Source of the DNA: Halorubrum sp. CBA1229
GTDB lineage: Archaea; Halobacteriota; Halobacteria; Halobacteriales; Haloferacaceae
Reading direction: 5' to 3'
Length of the DNA: 64,000 nt
NCBI RefSeq assembly: GCF_003721435.2
Contig: NZ_CP054585.1
Location: forward strand, 2,418,001 to 2,482,000
Both the position numbers and the translations under genes were made by a program. Numbering within the stretch: the first letter of the stretch is position 1; each line of letters opens with the position of its first letter. This document shows, piece after piece, positions 53,439 to 62,701 of the stretch. The notes below the pieces were generated by a model. The model saw nothing but the letters and a program-made list of their open reading frames with translations, had not been told where the DNA came from and made no database searches.

Positions 53439-54146
53439 ATGTCGGAACCGCCGGAGGACTTCGATTCCGGATCCCGGGAGGAGCGCGAGGTCGCCGCCGA
53501 GGCGGCGGGGGACCGCTCCGACCTGCTCTCGCTCATGGGCCACACCTACCGCGGCGAGCTCGGACGGATGAGTTCGTGGCGGACCCGCATCGACCGGACG
53601 ACCAACTGGGCGGTCGTGCTGACGGCGTCGCTGCTCACGTGGACCTTCTCCAGCGAGTCGCGCCCCCACTACGTGCTGCTCATCGGACTCGTGATGCTCA
53701 GCGTCTTCCTCGGCATCGAGACGCGCCGCTACCGCATGTTCGACGTCTGGCGGTCCCGGGTGCGACTCTTAGAAGAGAACGTGTTCGCGAACGCGCTCGA
53801 CCCGGAGGGCGTCAAGCAGTCGAACTGGCGGACGCTCCTCAGCGAGGACCTCCGTGAGCCGACGATCAAGACGCCCACCGTCGAGGCGATGTCACGGCGT
53901 CTCCGTCGGCTGTACGCCCCGCTCCTCACCGTTCTCATCGCCGCGTGGCTCGTTCGGCTCACGGTGTTCACGTCGTCCGAGAACGGCGTCGTCGCGACCG
54001 CGGCGGTCGGCGCGATCCCGGGCGCGCTCGTGATCGCGGTCGTCGGGTGCTTCTACCTCGCCGTGCTGGCGCTGACGATGCGCCGGCCACCGAGGCGGGC
54101 GAAGGGCGAACTCGGGTCCACGGACGACGCCGAGGAGTGGAAGTGA
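53439..54146 (+). CDS. DUF2270 membrane protein
   Basis: The 235-residue protein has a charged N-tail, then LMGHTYRGELGRMSSWRTRIDRTTNWAVVL, the DUF2270 signature, two helices (residues 63-97), a cytosolic LGIETRRYRMFDVWRSRVRLLEENVF stretch and two C-terminal helices. Function unknown. It is followed by the M28 peptidase gene after 77 bases. Confidence 0.9.
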   Translation: MSEPPEDFDSGSREEREVAAEAAGDRSDLLSLMGHTYRGELGRMSSWRTRIDRTTNWAVVLTASLLTWTFSSESRPHYVLLIGLVMLSVFLGIETRRYRMFDVWRSRVRLLEENVFANALDPEGVKQSNWRTLLSEDLREPTIKTPTVEAMSRRLRRLYAPLLTVLIAAWLVRLTVFTSSENGVVATAAVGAIPGALVIAVVGCFYLAVLALTMRRPPRRAKGELGSTDDAEEWK

Positions 54147-54223
54147 GCCGGTCGCGACCGCGGGCCGCGGCCCGCGGTTCCGCGTCCCGCAACCCCTTTT
54201 CGCCCGCGGTCCAATCGGGTCCT

Positions 54224-55606
54224 ATGACAGCGCTACCGGACCGCGTCGTCGGCGACGCGCGCACGAGCGACTTCGGCTGGGACCTCCTCACGGACCTGAC
54301 CGACATCGGGAACCGGATGGCGGGGTCCGTCGGCGAGCGGCGCGGGGCGGAGCGAGTCGTCGCGGCCTTCGACGAGGTCGGCCTCCGGAACGCCGGCCTC
54401 GACGAGTTCGAGATCCCCGGCTGGTGGCGCGGGGACTCCGCGATCGATCTCGCCGGGCCGGTCGAGCGCCGACACGAGGGCTCTCACGAGGTCATCGCGC
54501 TCCCCGGGACGCCCTCGGGCGATGTGAGCGCCCCGCTCGTCGACGTCGGCGACGGGACCGACGAGGCGTTCGAGGCGGCGAGCGACGAGCTCGACGGCGC
54601 GATCGCGATGGCCTCCTCGCGGACGCCGGACGCCCACGACCGCTGGATCCACCGCATGGAGAAATACGTCACCGCCGCCGAGCACGGTGCGGTCGGCTTC
54701 GTCTTCCGGAACCACATCGAGGGCGCGCTCCCGCCCACCGGCGAGATCGGGTACCACAACCGGCCGGGGCCGATCCCTGCGGTCGGCGTCTCGAAGGAGG
54801 TTGGCGAGCGGCTGGTGCGGCTCGCCGGAGGCGACGGCGAGGGCGACGACCCGGTCGAGCTCTCGATCGAGGTCGACTGCCGGAACGAGCCGACGACCTC
54901 GGTCAACGCGGTCGCCGAGGTGGGGCCCGACACCGACGAGGCGGTGTTCCTCACCGCGCACGTCGACGCCCACGACGTGAGCGACGGCGCGAACGACAAC
55001 GGCGCCGGGTCGGCGATCGTCGCCGAGGTCGGTCGGCTCCTCGCTACCGTCGAGGACGACCTCGACACCCGCGTCCGCCTCGTCACGTTCGGCGCGGAGG
55101 AGATCGGTCTGTGGGGCGCGTACCACGCCGCCGAGACGACGCCGCGCGACGAGATCGCCTGCGTGATCAACCTCGACGGCGCCTGTAACTCCCGGGACCT
55201 CAGGGTCGGGACCAACGGCTTCGACGGGATGGGCGCGGTCTTCGAGGCGGTCGCCGAGGCGTTCGACGCCCCGCTCGCGACCGGCGAGACGATCTCCCCG
55301 CACGGCGATCAGTGGGCGTTCGTTCAGGAGGGGATCCCGGCGGTCATGGCGTCGACGAGCTCCGACCAGTCCGGTCGCGGCTGGGGGCACACCCACGCCG
55401 ACACGCTCGACAAGCTCGATCCGCGCGATCTGCGCGAGGTGGCGACGCTGGTCGCGGCGGCGACCTACCGCTTCGCGACCGACGGCGGCGGCGCGGCCGG
55501 CGGCACGGAGGTCACGCATCGGTCGCGGTCGGCGATCCGCGAGTCGATCGCCGACGGCTACGTCACGGAGCTCAAGACCGGCGGTCGCTGGCCGTACGAC
55601 GAGTGA
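54224..55606 (+). CDS. M28-family metallopeptidase
   Basis: The 460-residue protein from MTALPDRVVGD (54224) is an M28 aminopeptidase-like enzyme. Zinc-site residues lie in FLTAHVDAHDVSDGANDNGAG (His and bridging Asp), VTFGAEEIGLWGA (catalytic Glu pair) and the late HGDQWAFVQEG / GWGHTHADTLDKL (His). An insert domain of about residues 75-195 resembles a PA domain. No signal peptide is seen, so it is probably cytoplasmic. Upstream frame extension to 53945 overlaps DUF2270 and is not likely. Confidence 0.9.
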   Translation: MTALPDRVVGDARTSDFGWDLLTDLTDIGNRMAGSVGERRGAERVVAAFDEVGLRNAGLDEFEIPGWWRGDSAIDLAGPVERRHEGSHEVIALPGTPSGDVSAPLVDVGDGTDEAFEAASDELDGAIAMASSRTPDAHDRWIHRMEKYVTAAEHGAVGFVFRNHIEGALPPTGEIGYHNRPGPIPAVGVSKEVGERLVRLAGGDGEGDDPVELSIEVDCRNEPTTSVNAVAEVGPDTDEAVFLTAHVDAHDVSDGANDNGAGSAIVAEVGRLLATVEDDLDTRVRLVTFGAEEIGLWGAYHAAETTPRDEIACVINLDGACNSRDLRVGTNGFDGMGAVFEAVAEAFDAPLATGETISPHGDQWAFVQEGIPAVMASTSSDQSGRGWGHTHADTLDKLDPRDLREVATLVAAATYRFATDGGGAAGGTEVTHRSRSAIRESIADGYVTELKTGGRWPYDE

Positions 55607-55649
55607 CGCTCGCGGCCGGCCGCGGACCGACCGCGGCCGCCTATTCCTC

Positions 55650-55841
55650 CTACTCCTCTTCGTCCGCGTCGCAGACGCCGAGCGGAAGCGTCTCCGGCGG
55701 CTCAACGTCGCCGTCGAGCCCCTCGTAGGCGTCGTCGATCAGGCGGGCGAGCTGGGTCTCGGGCGTCACGCCGCGGGCGGCCGCGAGCGCCGCGAGCCGC
55801 TCGTACTGCTCGGCCGGAACGGACACCGAACCCTCTGTCAT
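55650..55841 (-). CDS. Small acidic protein (63 residues), possibly ribbon-helix-helix-like
   Basis: MTEGSVSVPAEQYERLAALAAARGVTPETQLARLIDDAYEGL resembles the strand-helix-helix of RHH or related dimeric regulators, followed by an acidic tail with one Cys. Too short for certainty. It is convergent with the peptidase gene and 77 bases upstream of the HTH-10 regulator's stop. Confidence 0.6.
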   Translation of the reverse strand: MTEGSVSVPAEQYERLAALAAARGVTPETQLARLIDDAYEGLDGDVEPPETLPLGVCDADEEE

Positions 55842-55918
55842 ACCTGTCGCTGGTCGCCGTAGCTACAAAAGCGTTGTTCGGGCATCACCACCGGCCGACT
55901 CGCTTGTCGCCCGCCGAC

Positions 55919-56650
55919 TCACTCGCCCTCCGCCGCCTCGCGCTCGCGACGGTCCGGAGCGGCCTGCCCCTCGAACCGGTCGAAGAGAGCGTTCATCACC
56001 GTCGACTCCGCCCGCGAGAGGTGCTCCCACACCGTCGTCGAGCCGAGCCCGATCTCGTCGGCGACGTCCTCGACCCCGACGCCGCCGCCGTGGTCGTAGT
56101 AGCCGACCGCGATGGCCGTCGCGAGCACCTCTCGCTGTCTCGACGTGAGCCCGTCCAGGATGCCGGAGGCCGGCAACGCCGGCGGTCGCTCGATCGACGC
56201 CAGCTCGACGTTGCGCGCGAGTTCGACCTCGTTGCCCCCGCGCTCAAGCTCGCGGATCACCGCTGCGAGGTCGTCGTCGGCCTCGATATATACGGTCCAG
56301 CGCTCGATCCCGGCAGAGATGCTCGTCCCCGTCCGGTAGTGGATCCCCATCTCCGAGAGCCGCTCGCGGATCCCCTCCCAGCCCTCGCTGTCGATCACCA
56401 CCGCGACGTACGCGTGGGTCCCGGTGACCGGCGAGATCGGATCCGCCTTCACGACGTCGTCGGCCGCGCGGAACTCCTCGACGAACGACTCTATCTCGGC
56501 CGTCGGCCCGCGCAGCTCCATGATCCGCTTCCGCTCGCTTCCCCGCCCGGTCATCGAGGAGACCGACCGAAACGTCACCTCCGGGTGACGTGCGCTCACC
56601 TCGGACTCCGGCCCTCCCCGATGGCGGATTCGGAGGGTCACTTCGCGCAT
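55919..56650 (-). CDS. HTH-10 (Bat-type) regulator
   Basis: The 243-residue protein begins MREVTLRIRHRGGP and ends with the HTH-10 domain LTSRQREVLATAIAVGYYDHGGGV...VEDVADEIGLGSTTVWEHLSRAESTVMNAL. The N-terminal part is a beta-rich domain common to haloarchaeal bacterio-opsin-activator-like regulators (YVAVVIDSEGWEGIRERL). The target is not evident; aIF1A lies upstream on the same strand. Confidence 0.92.
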   Translation of the reverse strand: MREVTLRIRHRGGPESEVSARHPEVTFRSVSSMTGRGSERKRIMELRGPTAEIESFVEEFRAADDVVKADPISPVTGTHAYVAVVIDSEGWEGIRERLSEMGIHYRTGTSISAGIERWTVYIEADDDLAAVIRELERGGNEVELARNVELASIERPPALPASGILDGLTSRQREVLATAIAVGYYDHGGGVGVEDVADEIGLGSTTVWEHLSRAESTVMNALFDRFEGQAAPDRREREAAEGE

Positions 56651-56756
56651 GGTATATCTAGGTCATCGACGTTCAAACGGTTTCCGGGAGCGATCGCGTC
56701 GCCACTCGCCGGAACGGGAGCGTTGCAGAACGCGGTCACGGGTCGCTCAGAAGCGA

Positions 56757-57041
56757 CTACTGGATGTGTCCTTCGCGCCGCAGCTGGTCCGCGTCGTCGT
56801 CGTCGTAGCGCCACTCGACGTTCGCCTTCTCGTCCTGCCAGTCCCACGGCTCGGCGAGCACGACGTCGCCCTCGCTGATCCATGTCCGGTACTTCATGCG
56901 GCCGGGGATCCGGCCCAGTCGCGTCTCGCCGTCGACGCAGCGCAGGCGGACGTGGTTCCCGCCGAGGTGCTCGGTCACCACGGCGAACACTTCGTCGTCC
57001 GAGGGCATTCGGAGGTTCCGACGCCCGGATTCTTCGCTCAT
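56757..57041 (-). CDS. eif1A: Translation initiation factor aIF1A
   Basis: The 94-residue OB-fold protein from [19 protein letters not shown] has [32 protein letters not shown], the S1-like core, and an acidic C-terminus. It binds the 30S A site during initiation. The start at 57041 matches archaeal homologues. It appears monocistronic. Confidence 0.95.
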   Translation of the reverse strand: MSEESGRRNLRMPSDDEVFAVVTEHLGGNHVRLRCVDGETRLGRIPGRMKYRTWISEGDVVLAEPWDWQDEKANVEWRYDDDDADQLRREGHIQ

Positions 57042-57225
57042 ACAGTCAGTAGTGCGTTCGTCGGTATAAGTGATGGGAGACGCGTGTGTGCGTTGCACGT
57101 GCCAATCGATAGCACGGAGCGGGGTCTCGTCCCCGGAGCCGGATCGGCCACGACCGCCGCGGGCGGCGTCCCGGCGCCGGGACGCGAGCGAAGCGTTCAA
57201 ACCCCGCGGCGACGAGGCGCTTCGT

Positions 57226-57360
57226 ATGCAAGACATGGAAAGCATCGTCCTCGACGAGAACGAGGAGGCGCTCGCCCCGGCCGTCGTGGTCGCGACGATC
57301 GCGCTGCTCGCCGTGTTCGTCTTCGGGTTTCTGATCCAGATCGTCGGACTGGTGATCTGA
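57226..57360 (+). CDS. Single-span membrane micro-protein (44 residues)
   Basis: [22 protein letters not shown] precedes one long hydrophobic helix (residues 18-42) at the C-terminus, ending IVGLVI. The acidic N-tail would face the cytoplasm. A second ATG at codon 4 is possible. Function unknown. Confidence 0.6.
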   Translation: MQDMESIVLDENEEALAPAVVVATIALLAVFVFGFLIQIVGLVI

Positions 57361-57477
57361 CCACCCGGCCATGTTGGCGGACGCGCCGCACGCGTCGACC
57401 CTCCGGACGCGCGCCGACGGACACGAAACTCGCCGGGTCCGCCTCCGTTTTCGCCCCCGGGCGCCGAGCCTTCGGGT

Positions 57478-58164
57478 ATGACCCGCGAACTCCTCGCCGA
57501 CCTGCTCGACCGCAACGGGGAGCACGTCGGTTCCGCGGCCGCCGCCGACCTCGCCGCCCGGCGCGACGGGCAGCGCCCGCCCGTCGTCTCCGTCTGCTGT
57601 TCGGACTCGCGCGTGTCACAGGAGGGTATGTGGGCTGTCGACCGGCCGGGCTTCCTCTTCACCGCGGGCAACATCGGGAACCGCGTGAGCAGCGTCGTCG
57701 ACGGCGAGCGCGTGCTCTCCGGGAGCGTCGCCTATCCGCTGGGCCACACCGACACGGACGTGCTCGCGGTCGTCGGTCACACCGGCTGCGGCGCGGTCGG
57801 TGCCGCGCTCGCCGCGGTCCGCGACGGCGCCGTCCCCGAGGAGCCGGGCGTCCGGGCGGACGTGGCGGAGCTCGCCCCGATCGTCGAGGCTGGGCTCGCG
57901 GCGATCGACGAGGACGACGGCACCGCCGCGAGCCTCCGCAACCGGCTCGTCGAGTACAACGTCCACGAGCAGGTCGCGATCGCCCGCGGGACCGAGACCG
58001 CGGCCGACGCCGACGTGTACGGATTCGTCTACGACTTCCACGGCGCCTACGGCGACCGCGACGGCGCCGTCTACCTCGTGAACGCGAACGGCGATCGCGA
58101 CCCGGAGGCGCTCCGGGAGCTCGTCGGCCCGGACCGCGTCGACAGCGTCGCCAGCCTGCTGTAG
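57478..58164 (+). CDS. Beta-carbonic anhydrase
   Basis: The 228-residue enzyme has the zinc-site motifs SVCCSDSRV (Cys, and the Asp-Arg pair) and [10 protein letters not shown] (His and Cys). This is a full beta-class active site, interconverting carbon dioxide and bicarbonate. The insert [16 protein letters not shown] is typical of haloarchaeal members. A Phe/Ala-rich loop ([12 protein letters not shown]) lines the site. It stands alone. Confidence 0.93.
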   Translation: MTRELLADLLDRNGEHVGSAAAADLAARRDGQRPPVVSVCCSDSRVSQEGMWAVDRPGFLFTAGNIGNRVSSVVDGERVLSGSVAYPLGHTDTDVLAVVGHTGCGAVGAALAAVRDGAVPEEPGVRADVAELAPIVEAGLAAIDEDDGTAASLRNRLVEYNVHEQVAIARGTETAADADVYGFVYDFHGAYGDRDGAVYLVNANGDRDPEALRELVGPDRVDSVASLL

Positions 58165-58247
58165 CCCGCTCTCGTTCGCCGTCGTCCCGAGGTGCCGCCC
58201 CACCGCATCCGACAGTCGTATGACCGCGACGCCCGAAGGGACGGCTA

Positions 58248-59522
58248 ATGGACCGTCGCGTTCTGTTCGCGAGCCTGATCCTCCTCGCCGGCGGTGCGAC
58301 CGGCGTCGGGGTCGCCCTCTTCGCGTTCGTCGGTATCGACGAGGGCGCGGTCGACGCCGAGATCGTGTGGGAGACCGACCCCGTCGAGGGCGACGACGGC
58401 AGCGGCGCGGTCGTCGCCACGATGGACGGTGACCCGGTCGTCGTCCAGTCGACGACTGCCGACGGCGAGCGCGTCGTCCGCGCGACCGCGGTCGGCGGTG
58501 ACGTCGCGTGGCGGACACCGCTCTCCGCGATCGCCGCGGGCGACGCCGCCGGCGGCGACGGCGATACGGGATCCGGCGACGCCGGGGGAGCCGACGACCC
58601 GCCCGGGACCAGCCGCCTCGTCGCGGGGACGCTCGACGGCGAGTCGGTCGTCGCGTTCACGACGGCGCCCGGATCGCTCGTCGTCCTCGACGCGGCCGAC
58701 GGCTCGACGCGGTTTACCGTCGACCTCGACGGACCGGGCGGGATCCGGCCGGCGATCGGCGACCTCGACGCCGACGGCGGCAGCGAGGTCGCCGCGGCCA
58801 CGGCCGACGGCCGCGTCGTCGCCGTCGCCGACGGCGGTGACACCGTGTTCGAGACGTCTCTCGGCGAGCCCGTCGACCGACGGCCGCTGATCGTCGGCTC
58901 CGGAGGCGACGAGTCCGGCGATGCGGCGGCCGACGCCCGGGGAATCGCGGTCGCGACCGTCGGCGGCGAGGAGACGACGGTGCGCCTGCTCGACGCGAAC
59001 GGCGACGCTCGCTGGACGGCGACACCGTCGGTCACACCGCTGAGCTGGAACGCGGCCGACACGCGGAGGGGCCCCGTCATCGCGCTCGGCGGAACGAACG
59101 GGAACCTGGAGGCGATCGAGGTCGCCGACGGCTCCAGCAGGTACGAGGTCGGACTTCAGGACCTCCCCGTCACCGTGGGCGAGGCCGACCGCGGTCGGAT
59201 CCACGTCGGCGGCGTGCGCAGCGTGTGGGCGGTCGACCTCCTCGACGGAGAGGTCGTCTGGAAACAGCAGTACGGGGGCGACACCCGAGTGAACGCCCCG
59301 GGCGTCGGCACCGTCAGCGCGGACGCCGGCACCGGTCCGGTCGCGGTGAATCGAGAGGGCGACGTGCTCGCGTTGAACCCCAGCGGCGAGGCGATCGCCC
59401 GGGGCGACGTCGGCGCCGCCGTGGTGTACGCGGGCCCGCTGTTCGCCGACGTGACCGGCGACGGGACCGACGAGGTCCTCGTCGTCACCGAGGACGGTCG
59501 CATCGTGGCGCTCGACGACTGA
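58248..59522 (+). CDS. Membrane-anchored beta-propeller (PQQ/FG-GAP-like) protein
   Basis: The 424-residue protein has an N-terminal membrane helix (residues 5-27) followed by repeated blade motifs such as VVVLDAADGSTRF, IGDLDADGGSEVAAATADGRVVAV, VWAVDLLDGEVVWKQQY and the final DVTGDGTDEVLVVTEDGRIVALDD. These FG-GAP/PQQ-like units form a calcium-binding propeller outside the cell. The ligand is unknown. Its N-terminal arm is Gly/Asp-rich. Confidence 0.85.
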   Translation: MDRRVLFASLILLAGGATGVGVALFAFVGIDEGAVDAEIVWETDPVEGDDGSGAVVATMDGDPVVVQSTTADGERVVRATAVGGDVAWRTPLSAIAAGDAAGGDGDTGSGDAGGADDPPGTSRLVAGTLDGESVVAFTTAPGSLVVLDAADGSTRFTVDLDGPGGIRPAIGDLDADGGSEVAAATADGRVVAVADGGDTVFETSLGEPVDRRPLIVGSGGDESGDAAADARGIAVATVGGEETTVRLLDANGDARWTATPSVTPLSWNAADTRRGPVIALGGTNGNLEAIEVADGSSRYEVGLQDLPVTVGEADRGRIHVGGVRSVWAVDLLDGEVVWKQQYGGDTRVNAPGVGTVSADAGTGPVAVNREGDVLALNPSGEAIARGDVGAAVVYAGPLFADVTGDGTDEVLVVTEDGRIVALDD

Positions 59523-59551
59523 GGGGGCCGTTTCGCGTCGCGTGCGCGGAG

Positions 59552-59559
59552 TTTATATA
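59552..59559 (+). promoter_or_regulatory. Orphan TATA-type box TTTATATA
   Basis: TTTATATA lies 30 bases after the propeller-protein stop and has no open frame downstream on this strand. GTGATGA, a box-C-like sequence, occurs at 59598-59604. A small RNA is possible but no box D is evident. Confidence 0.3.
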
Positions 59560-59691
59560 CCTCTTTGACAGGAAAACCGCCCGACAACGCCCGTTCAGTG
59601 ATGATCGTTCACCGGAAACGCGGTGTGTCAACGGTGCGGTCGCTCTCCGCTCTTCGCGGGCGGCAATAAACGGGAAAGAAGGCGCGCGCGG

Positions 59692-60171
59692 TCAGTGCTG
59701 CTCGTCCTCGTACACCCACGCGGCGGTGTCGAGGCCGTAGTCGACGAGCTCGTCCTCGTCGAAGAACAGGTCGATCTCGCGCTCGTTCGCGCCCTCGTCC
59801 TCGTGGTCCGACGCGTGGATCACGTTGTGGCCGAGGTCTAAGCCGAAGTCGCCCCGGATCGTGCCCGGGGCGGACTCGGCGGGGTCGGTCTCGCCGACCA
59901 TCGCGCGGACCTGTCGGGTCGCGTCGGCTCCCTCCCACACCATCGCGAAGACGGGGCCGGAGGTGATGAAGTCGACGAGGCCGTCGAAGAACGGCTTCCC
60001 CTCGTGCTCGCCGTAGTGCTCGTGGGCGAGGTCCTCGTCGATCCGCATGAACTTCCCGCCGACGAGCTTCAGCCCGCGCTCCTCGAAGCGGGAGACGATC
60101 TCCCCGATGAGGCCGCGCTGGACGCCGTCGGGCTTCACCATCACGAAGGTGCGCTCGTCGTGGTGGCTCAT
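59692..60171 (-). CDS. ndk: Nucleoside diphosphate kinase
   Basis: The 159-residue enzyme balances nucleoside triphosphates. The signature [17 protein letters not shown] is near the N-terminus and [22 protein letters not shown] carries the phosphoryl His. The C-terminus is acidic. It is the last gene of the L7Ae-eS28-eL24-ndk operon, starting one base from the eL24 stop. Confidence 0.97.
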   Translation of the reverse strand: MSHHDERTFVMVKPDGVQRGLIGEIVSRFEERGLKLVGGKFMRIDEDLAHEHYGEHEGKPFFDGLVDFITSGPVFAMVWEGADATRQVRAMVGETDPAESAPGTIRGDFGLDLGHNVIHASDHEDEGANEREIDLFFDEDELVDYGLDTAAWVYEDEQH

Positions 60172-60360
60172 CTACTCGCCACCCTGCTCGCGCCCTTCCT
60201 CGGTCCACTCGAGGTCGCGCGCCTCGCGGCCGAGGAAGTAGTTCTTCTCCGCCTTCGAGTCGACGAAGTGGAGGATCTGTCCGTTCTTCTTGACGTACAT
60301 CGTGCCCGTGCCGGGCTCGATCTCCTCGCCGGTGTAGTCGCAGGTGCGTGTCTCGACCAT
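60172..60360 (-). CDS. rpl24e: Ribosomal protein eL24, zinc site lost
   Basis: The 62-residue protein is clearly eL24 (DYTGEEIEPGTGTMYVKKNG...FLGREARDLEWTEEGRE). Typical archaeal copies have four zinc cysteines (CxxC...C...C); only Cys7 remains here, with Thr, Val and Ala at the other places. The fold must hold without zinc. It lies between eS28 and ndk in the operon. Confidence 0.95.
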   Translation of the reverse strand: MVETRTCDYTGEEIEPGTGTMYVKKNGQILHFVDSKAEKNYFLGREARDLEWTEEGREQGGE

Positions 60361-60363
60361 TGG

Positions 60364-60588
60364 TTATCGCCCTCCGATGGAGTCGGCGTCGCGCTGGGTC
60401 TCCCGGAGCTGGAGCACGTCGCCCATGCGGACGGGGCCCAGGACGTTCCGGGTGATGATCCGGCCCTGGTTCGATCCCTCTTGGATGCGGCATTTGACCT
60501 GCATGGCCTCGCCGTGCATCCCGGTCTTGCCGACGACCTCGATCACCTCGGCGGTGGTCGAGTCGCCGGTGCCCTCTTCTGCGCTCAT
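60364..60588 (-). CDS. rps28e: Ribosomal protein eS28
   Basis: The 74-residue OB-fold protein has [21 protein letters not shown] and the conserved C-terminal [18 protein letters not shown]. It sits between L7Ae and eL24 with 3-6 base gaps, the standard archaeal order. Confidence 0.97.
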   Translation of the reverse strand: MSAEEGTGDSTTAEVIEVVGKTGMHGEAMQVKCRIQEGSNQGRIITRNVLGPVRMGDVLQLRETQRDADSIGGR

Positions 60589-60594
60589 GGGTGG

Positions 60595-60957
60595 TTATCG
60601 GAGCTCCGCGACCTTCTCGCCGATGTCCTCGACGTCGTCGTCGGCGTCGCCGGCGTCGACGACGGCGGCGGCGGCCGAGCCGACTTCGAGGCCGGCGGCG
60701 TGGCCGACGTCGTCCTGCGTGTCGACGAAGACGACCGGGATTCCCTTCTCGTCGGCGAGCTCGGGGAGGTGCATGACGATCTCCTCGGGGGAGACGTCCT
60801 CCGCGACGATGACGAGGTCGGCGTTGCCGCGCTCGACGGCCTTGGTGGTCTCGTTGGTTCCTTTCTTCACGGTGCCTGTGTCTCGGGCGACCTCGAGCGC
60901 TTCGAGCGATCGCTCGGCGAGGTCGGCTGGGGTTTCGTAGTCTACGTAAACGGGCAT
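60595..60957 (-). CDS. rpl7ae: Ribosomal protein L7Ae
   Basis: The 120-residue protein binds kink-turns in rRNA, box C/D and H/ACA guide RNAs and RNase P RNA. Motifs: [17 protein letters not shown] (RNA-binding loop) and [31 protein letters not shown]. It leads the L7Ae-eS28-eL24-ndk operon, from a promoter about 115 bases upstream. Confidence 0.97.
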   Translation of the reverse strand: MPVYVDYETPADLAERSLEALEVARDTGTVKKGTNETTKAVERGNADLVIVAEDVSPEEIVMHLPELADEKGIPVVFVDTQDDVGHAAGLEVGSAAAAVVDAGDADDDVEDIGEKVAELR

Positions 60958-61082
60958 ATGTTGTTCACCTATCCTCCGTGCGGGCTCGCGTGTCCGTCCC
61001 GTGGTCGGTCCCTAACGGAACGGCACATCATCAACCCCACAGAGGCTGTGACCCGACGTAGTCCGGACGTCCATAAAAGCGC
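60958..61082 (-). promoter_or_regulatory. L7Ae operon promoter and leader with possible kink-turn
   Basis: On the minus strand CTTTTATGG (61070-61078) is a TATA-type box about 115 bases before the L7Ae ATG, implying a leader of roughly 90 bases, unusual in this mostly leaderless genome. The leader contains UGAUGA (RNA sense, 61027-61032) beside a 7-base stem, CCGTTCC with GGGACGG. L7Ae binds kink-turns and controls its own mRNA in other archaea; a second strand for a true kink-turn is not fully matched. Confidence 0.45.
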
Positions 61083-61185
61083 TTTCAATATGCCTCGCGT
61101 GTGCGAGCGGGAGTCACGGGTGGGAATCGGCCCCGTCGGACTCCGCGTTTCTTAAGCGTCGCTCGCCCCTCGGCCCGCACATCGA

Positions 61186-62679
61186 ATGGTCCGACTCGTC
61201 CACTACTCCGACATCGAGAACGTCTTCGACGCGCCCGCGCGAGCCGCCCGCCTCGCCGGTCGGATCCGGGCGCTCTCGGGCCCCGACGCCGCGGTGGTCG
61301 CCACCGGCGACACGACCGCGCCGGGCGTCCTCTCGCTGGTCGCGAGCGGGCGGCAGGTCCTCGACTTCTACGCGGCCACGGACACCCGGCTCGACACGTT
61401 CGGCAACCACGAGTTCGACTACGGGCCGGACGCGCTCCGCGGGCTCGTCGCCGACGCGCCCGCGACCTTCGTCTCCGCGAACGTCCGCGACGAGGCGGGC
61501 GAGCCCTTCGGCCGCGACGAGGGCGTCGTCCCGTGGACGACCCTCGAGATCGACGGCGCGACGGTCGGGTTCGTCGGCGTCACTGACCCCGCAACGGACT
61601 CGCTGAACCCCATGGCCGCCGAGCTCTCCTTCGACGACCCGGTCGCCGCCGCGCGCGACGCGCTCGCCGAGATGCGGACCGCGGTCGCCGAGCGCGGCGA
61701 GAGCGGAGGCACCGGCGCGGCCGCCCCCGGGCTCGACTACGCGGTTGTCCTCTCGCATCTCGGCGCGGGCGACGACGACCTCGCCCGCGCGCTCGACATC
61801 GACGCGATCCTCGGCGGTCACGTCCACAGCCGGCGCAACGAGGTCGTCGCCGGCACCCGGATCGTTCGGCCCGGCGTCAACGGCGAGACGGTCGCCGAGG
61901 TGGCGTTCGGCGGGGGCGCTTCGAGCGACGCGATGGCCGACGGGTCGGGCGACGGCGCGACGAACGACGCCGGAAGTCACGTCCCGGCCGCGACCCTCCA
62001 CGAGCCCGACGGCGCGGATCCCGCGCCGGGGCTCGAGGCCGCCCTCGCGGAGCGGATGGCCGCGGCCGACCTCGACGAGACCATCGACGTCGTCGACGAT
62101 CCCATCGAGCGCACCGGCGACGTGGTCCACGGCGGCGAGTGCCGCGTCGGGAACTTCGTCGCCGACGCGTTCCGGTGGGCCCACGACGCCGACGTGGGGC
62201 TCTCGAACGCCGGCGGGCTGCGACAGGGCGACCCGTGGGCGGGCGAGGTGACGAAGGCCGACCTGATCAGCCTGATCCCGTTCGAGGAGCCCGTGGCGCT
62301 CGCGTCGGTCACCGGCGCGGAGCTGCACGACGTGTTCCGCGAGATGGCCGCGCCCGACGTGGACTTCGGCGAGGACGACTGGTGGCACGGCCACGTCTCG
62401 AACGCCGAGGTCGTCTGGGACGCCGACGCCGAGCTCGTCCTCGAGGCCACCGTCGGCGGCGAGCCGATCGACCCCGAGGCGCGCTACACCGTCGCCGTCT
62501 CGGAGTACCTGCTCCACTCCGAACACGAGTTCCCGACGCTGGCGCAGCGCCACCGGATCGACGAGGCCGACATCCAGTACGAGGTGCTCGCCGCCTACGC
62601 CCGCGAACACGGGATCGACCCCGCGGTCGAGGGGCGCATCGAGATCCGGAACCGGGCCGCCACGGCCGACGACGACTGA
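61186..62679 (+). CDS. 5'-Nucleotidase / cyclic-phosphodiesterase-like metallophosphatase
   Basis: The 497-residue protein has a calcineurin-like N-domain with SDIENVF, ATGDTTAPG, DTFGNHEFDYG and GGHVHSR, the full metal-site set of UshA-type enzymes. The C-terminal 5'-nucleotidase domain has GECRVGNFVADAFRW, LSNAGGLRQGD and LIPFEEPVALASVTG. No signal peptide is visible, so it may act inside the cell on nucleotides. It is followed by repeat C. Confidence 0.93.
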   Translation: MVRLVHYSDIENVFDAPARAARLAGRIRALSGPDAAVVATGDTTAPGVLSLVASGRQVLDFYAATDTRLDTFGNHEFDYGPDALRGLVADAPATFVSANVRDEAGEPFGRDEGVVPWTTLEIDGATVGFVGVTDPATDSLNPMAAELSFDDPVAAARDALAEMRTAVAERGESGGTGAAAPGLDYAVVLSHLGAGDDDLARALDIDAILGGHVHSRRNEVVAGTRIVRPGVNGETVAEVAFGGGASSDAMADGSGDGATNDAGSHVPAATLHEPDGADPAPGLEAALAERMAAADLDETIDVVDDPIERTGDVVHGGECRVGNFVADAFRWAHDADVGLSNAGGLRQGDPWAGEVTKADLISLIPFEEPVALASVTGAELHDVFREMAAPDVDFGEDDWWHGHVSNAEVVWDADAELVLEATVGGEPIDPEARYTVAVSEYLLHSEHEFPTLAQRHRIDEADIQYEVLAAYAREHGIDPAVEGRIEIRNRAATADDD

Positions 62680-62701
62680 CGAGACCGCGACGACGACGGC
62701 C

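Noticed and set aside
59598-59604. Box C/D guide RNA at the GTGATGA motif
   Set aside because: No convincing box D or internal C'/D' pair was found at the right spacing, so it is not called as an RNA gene.
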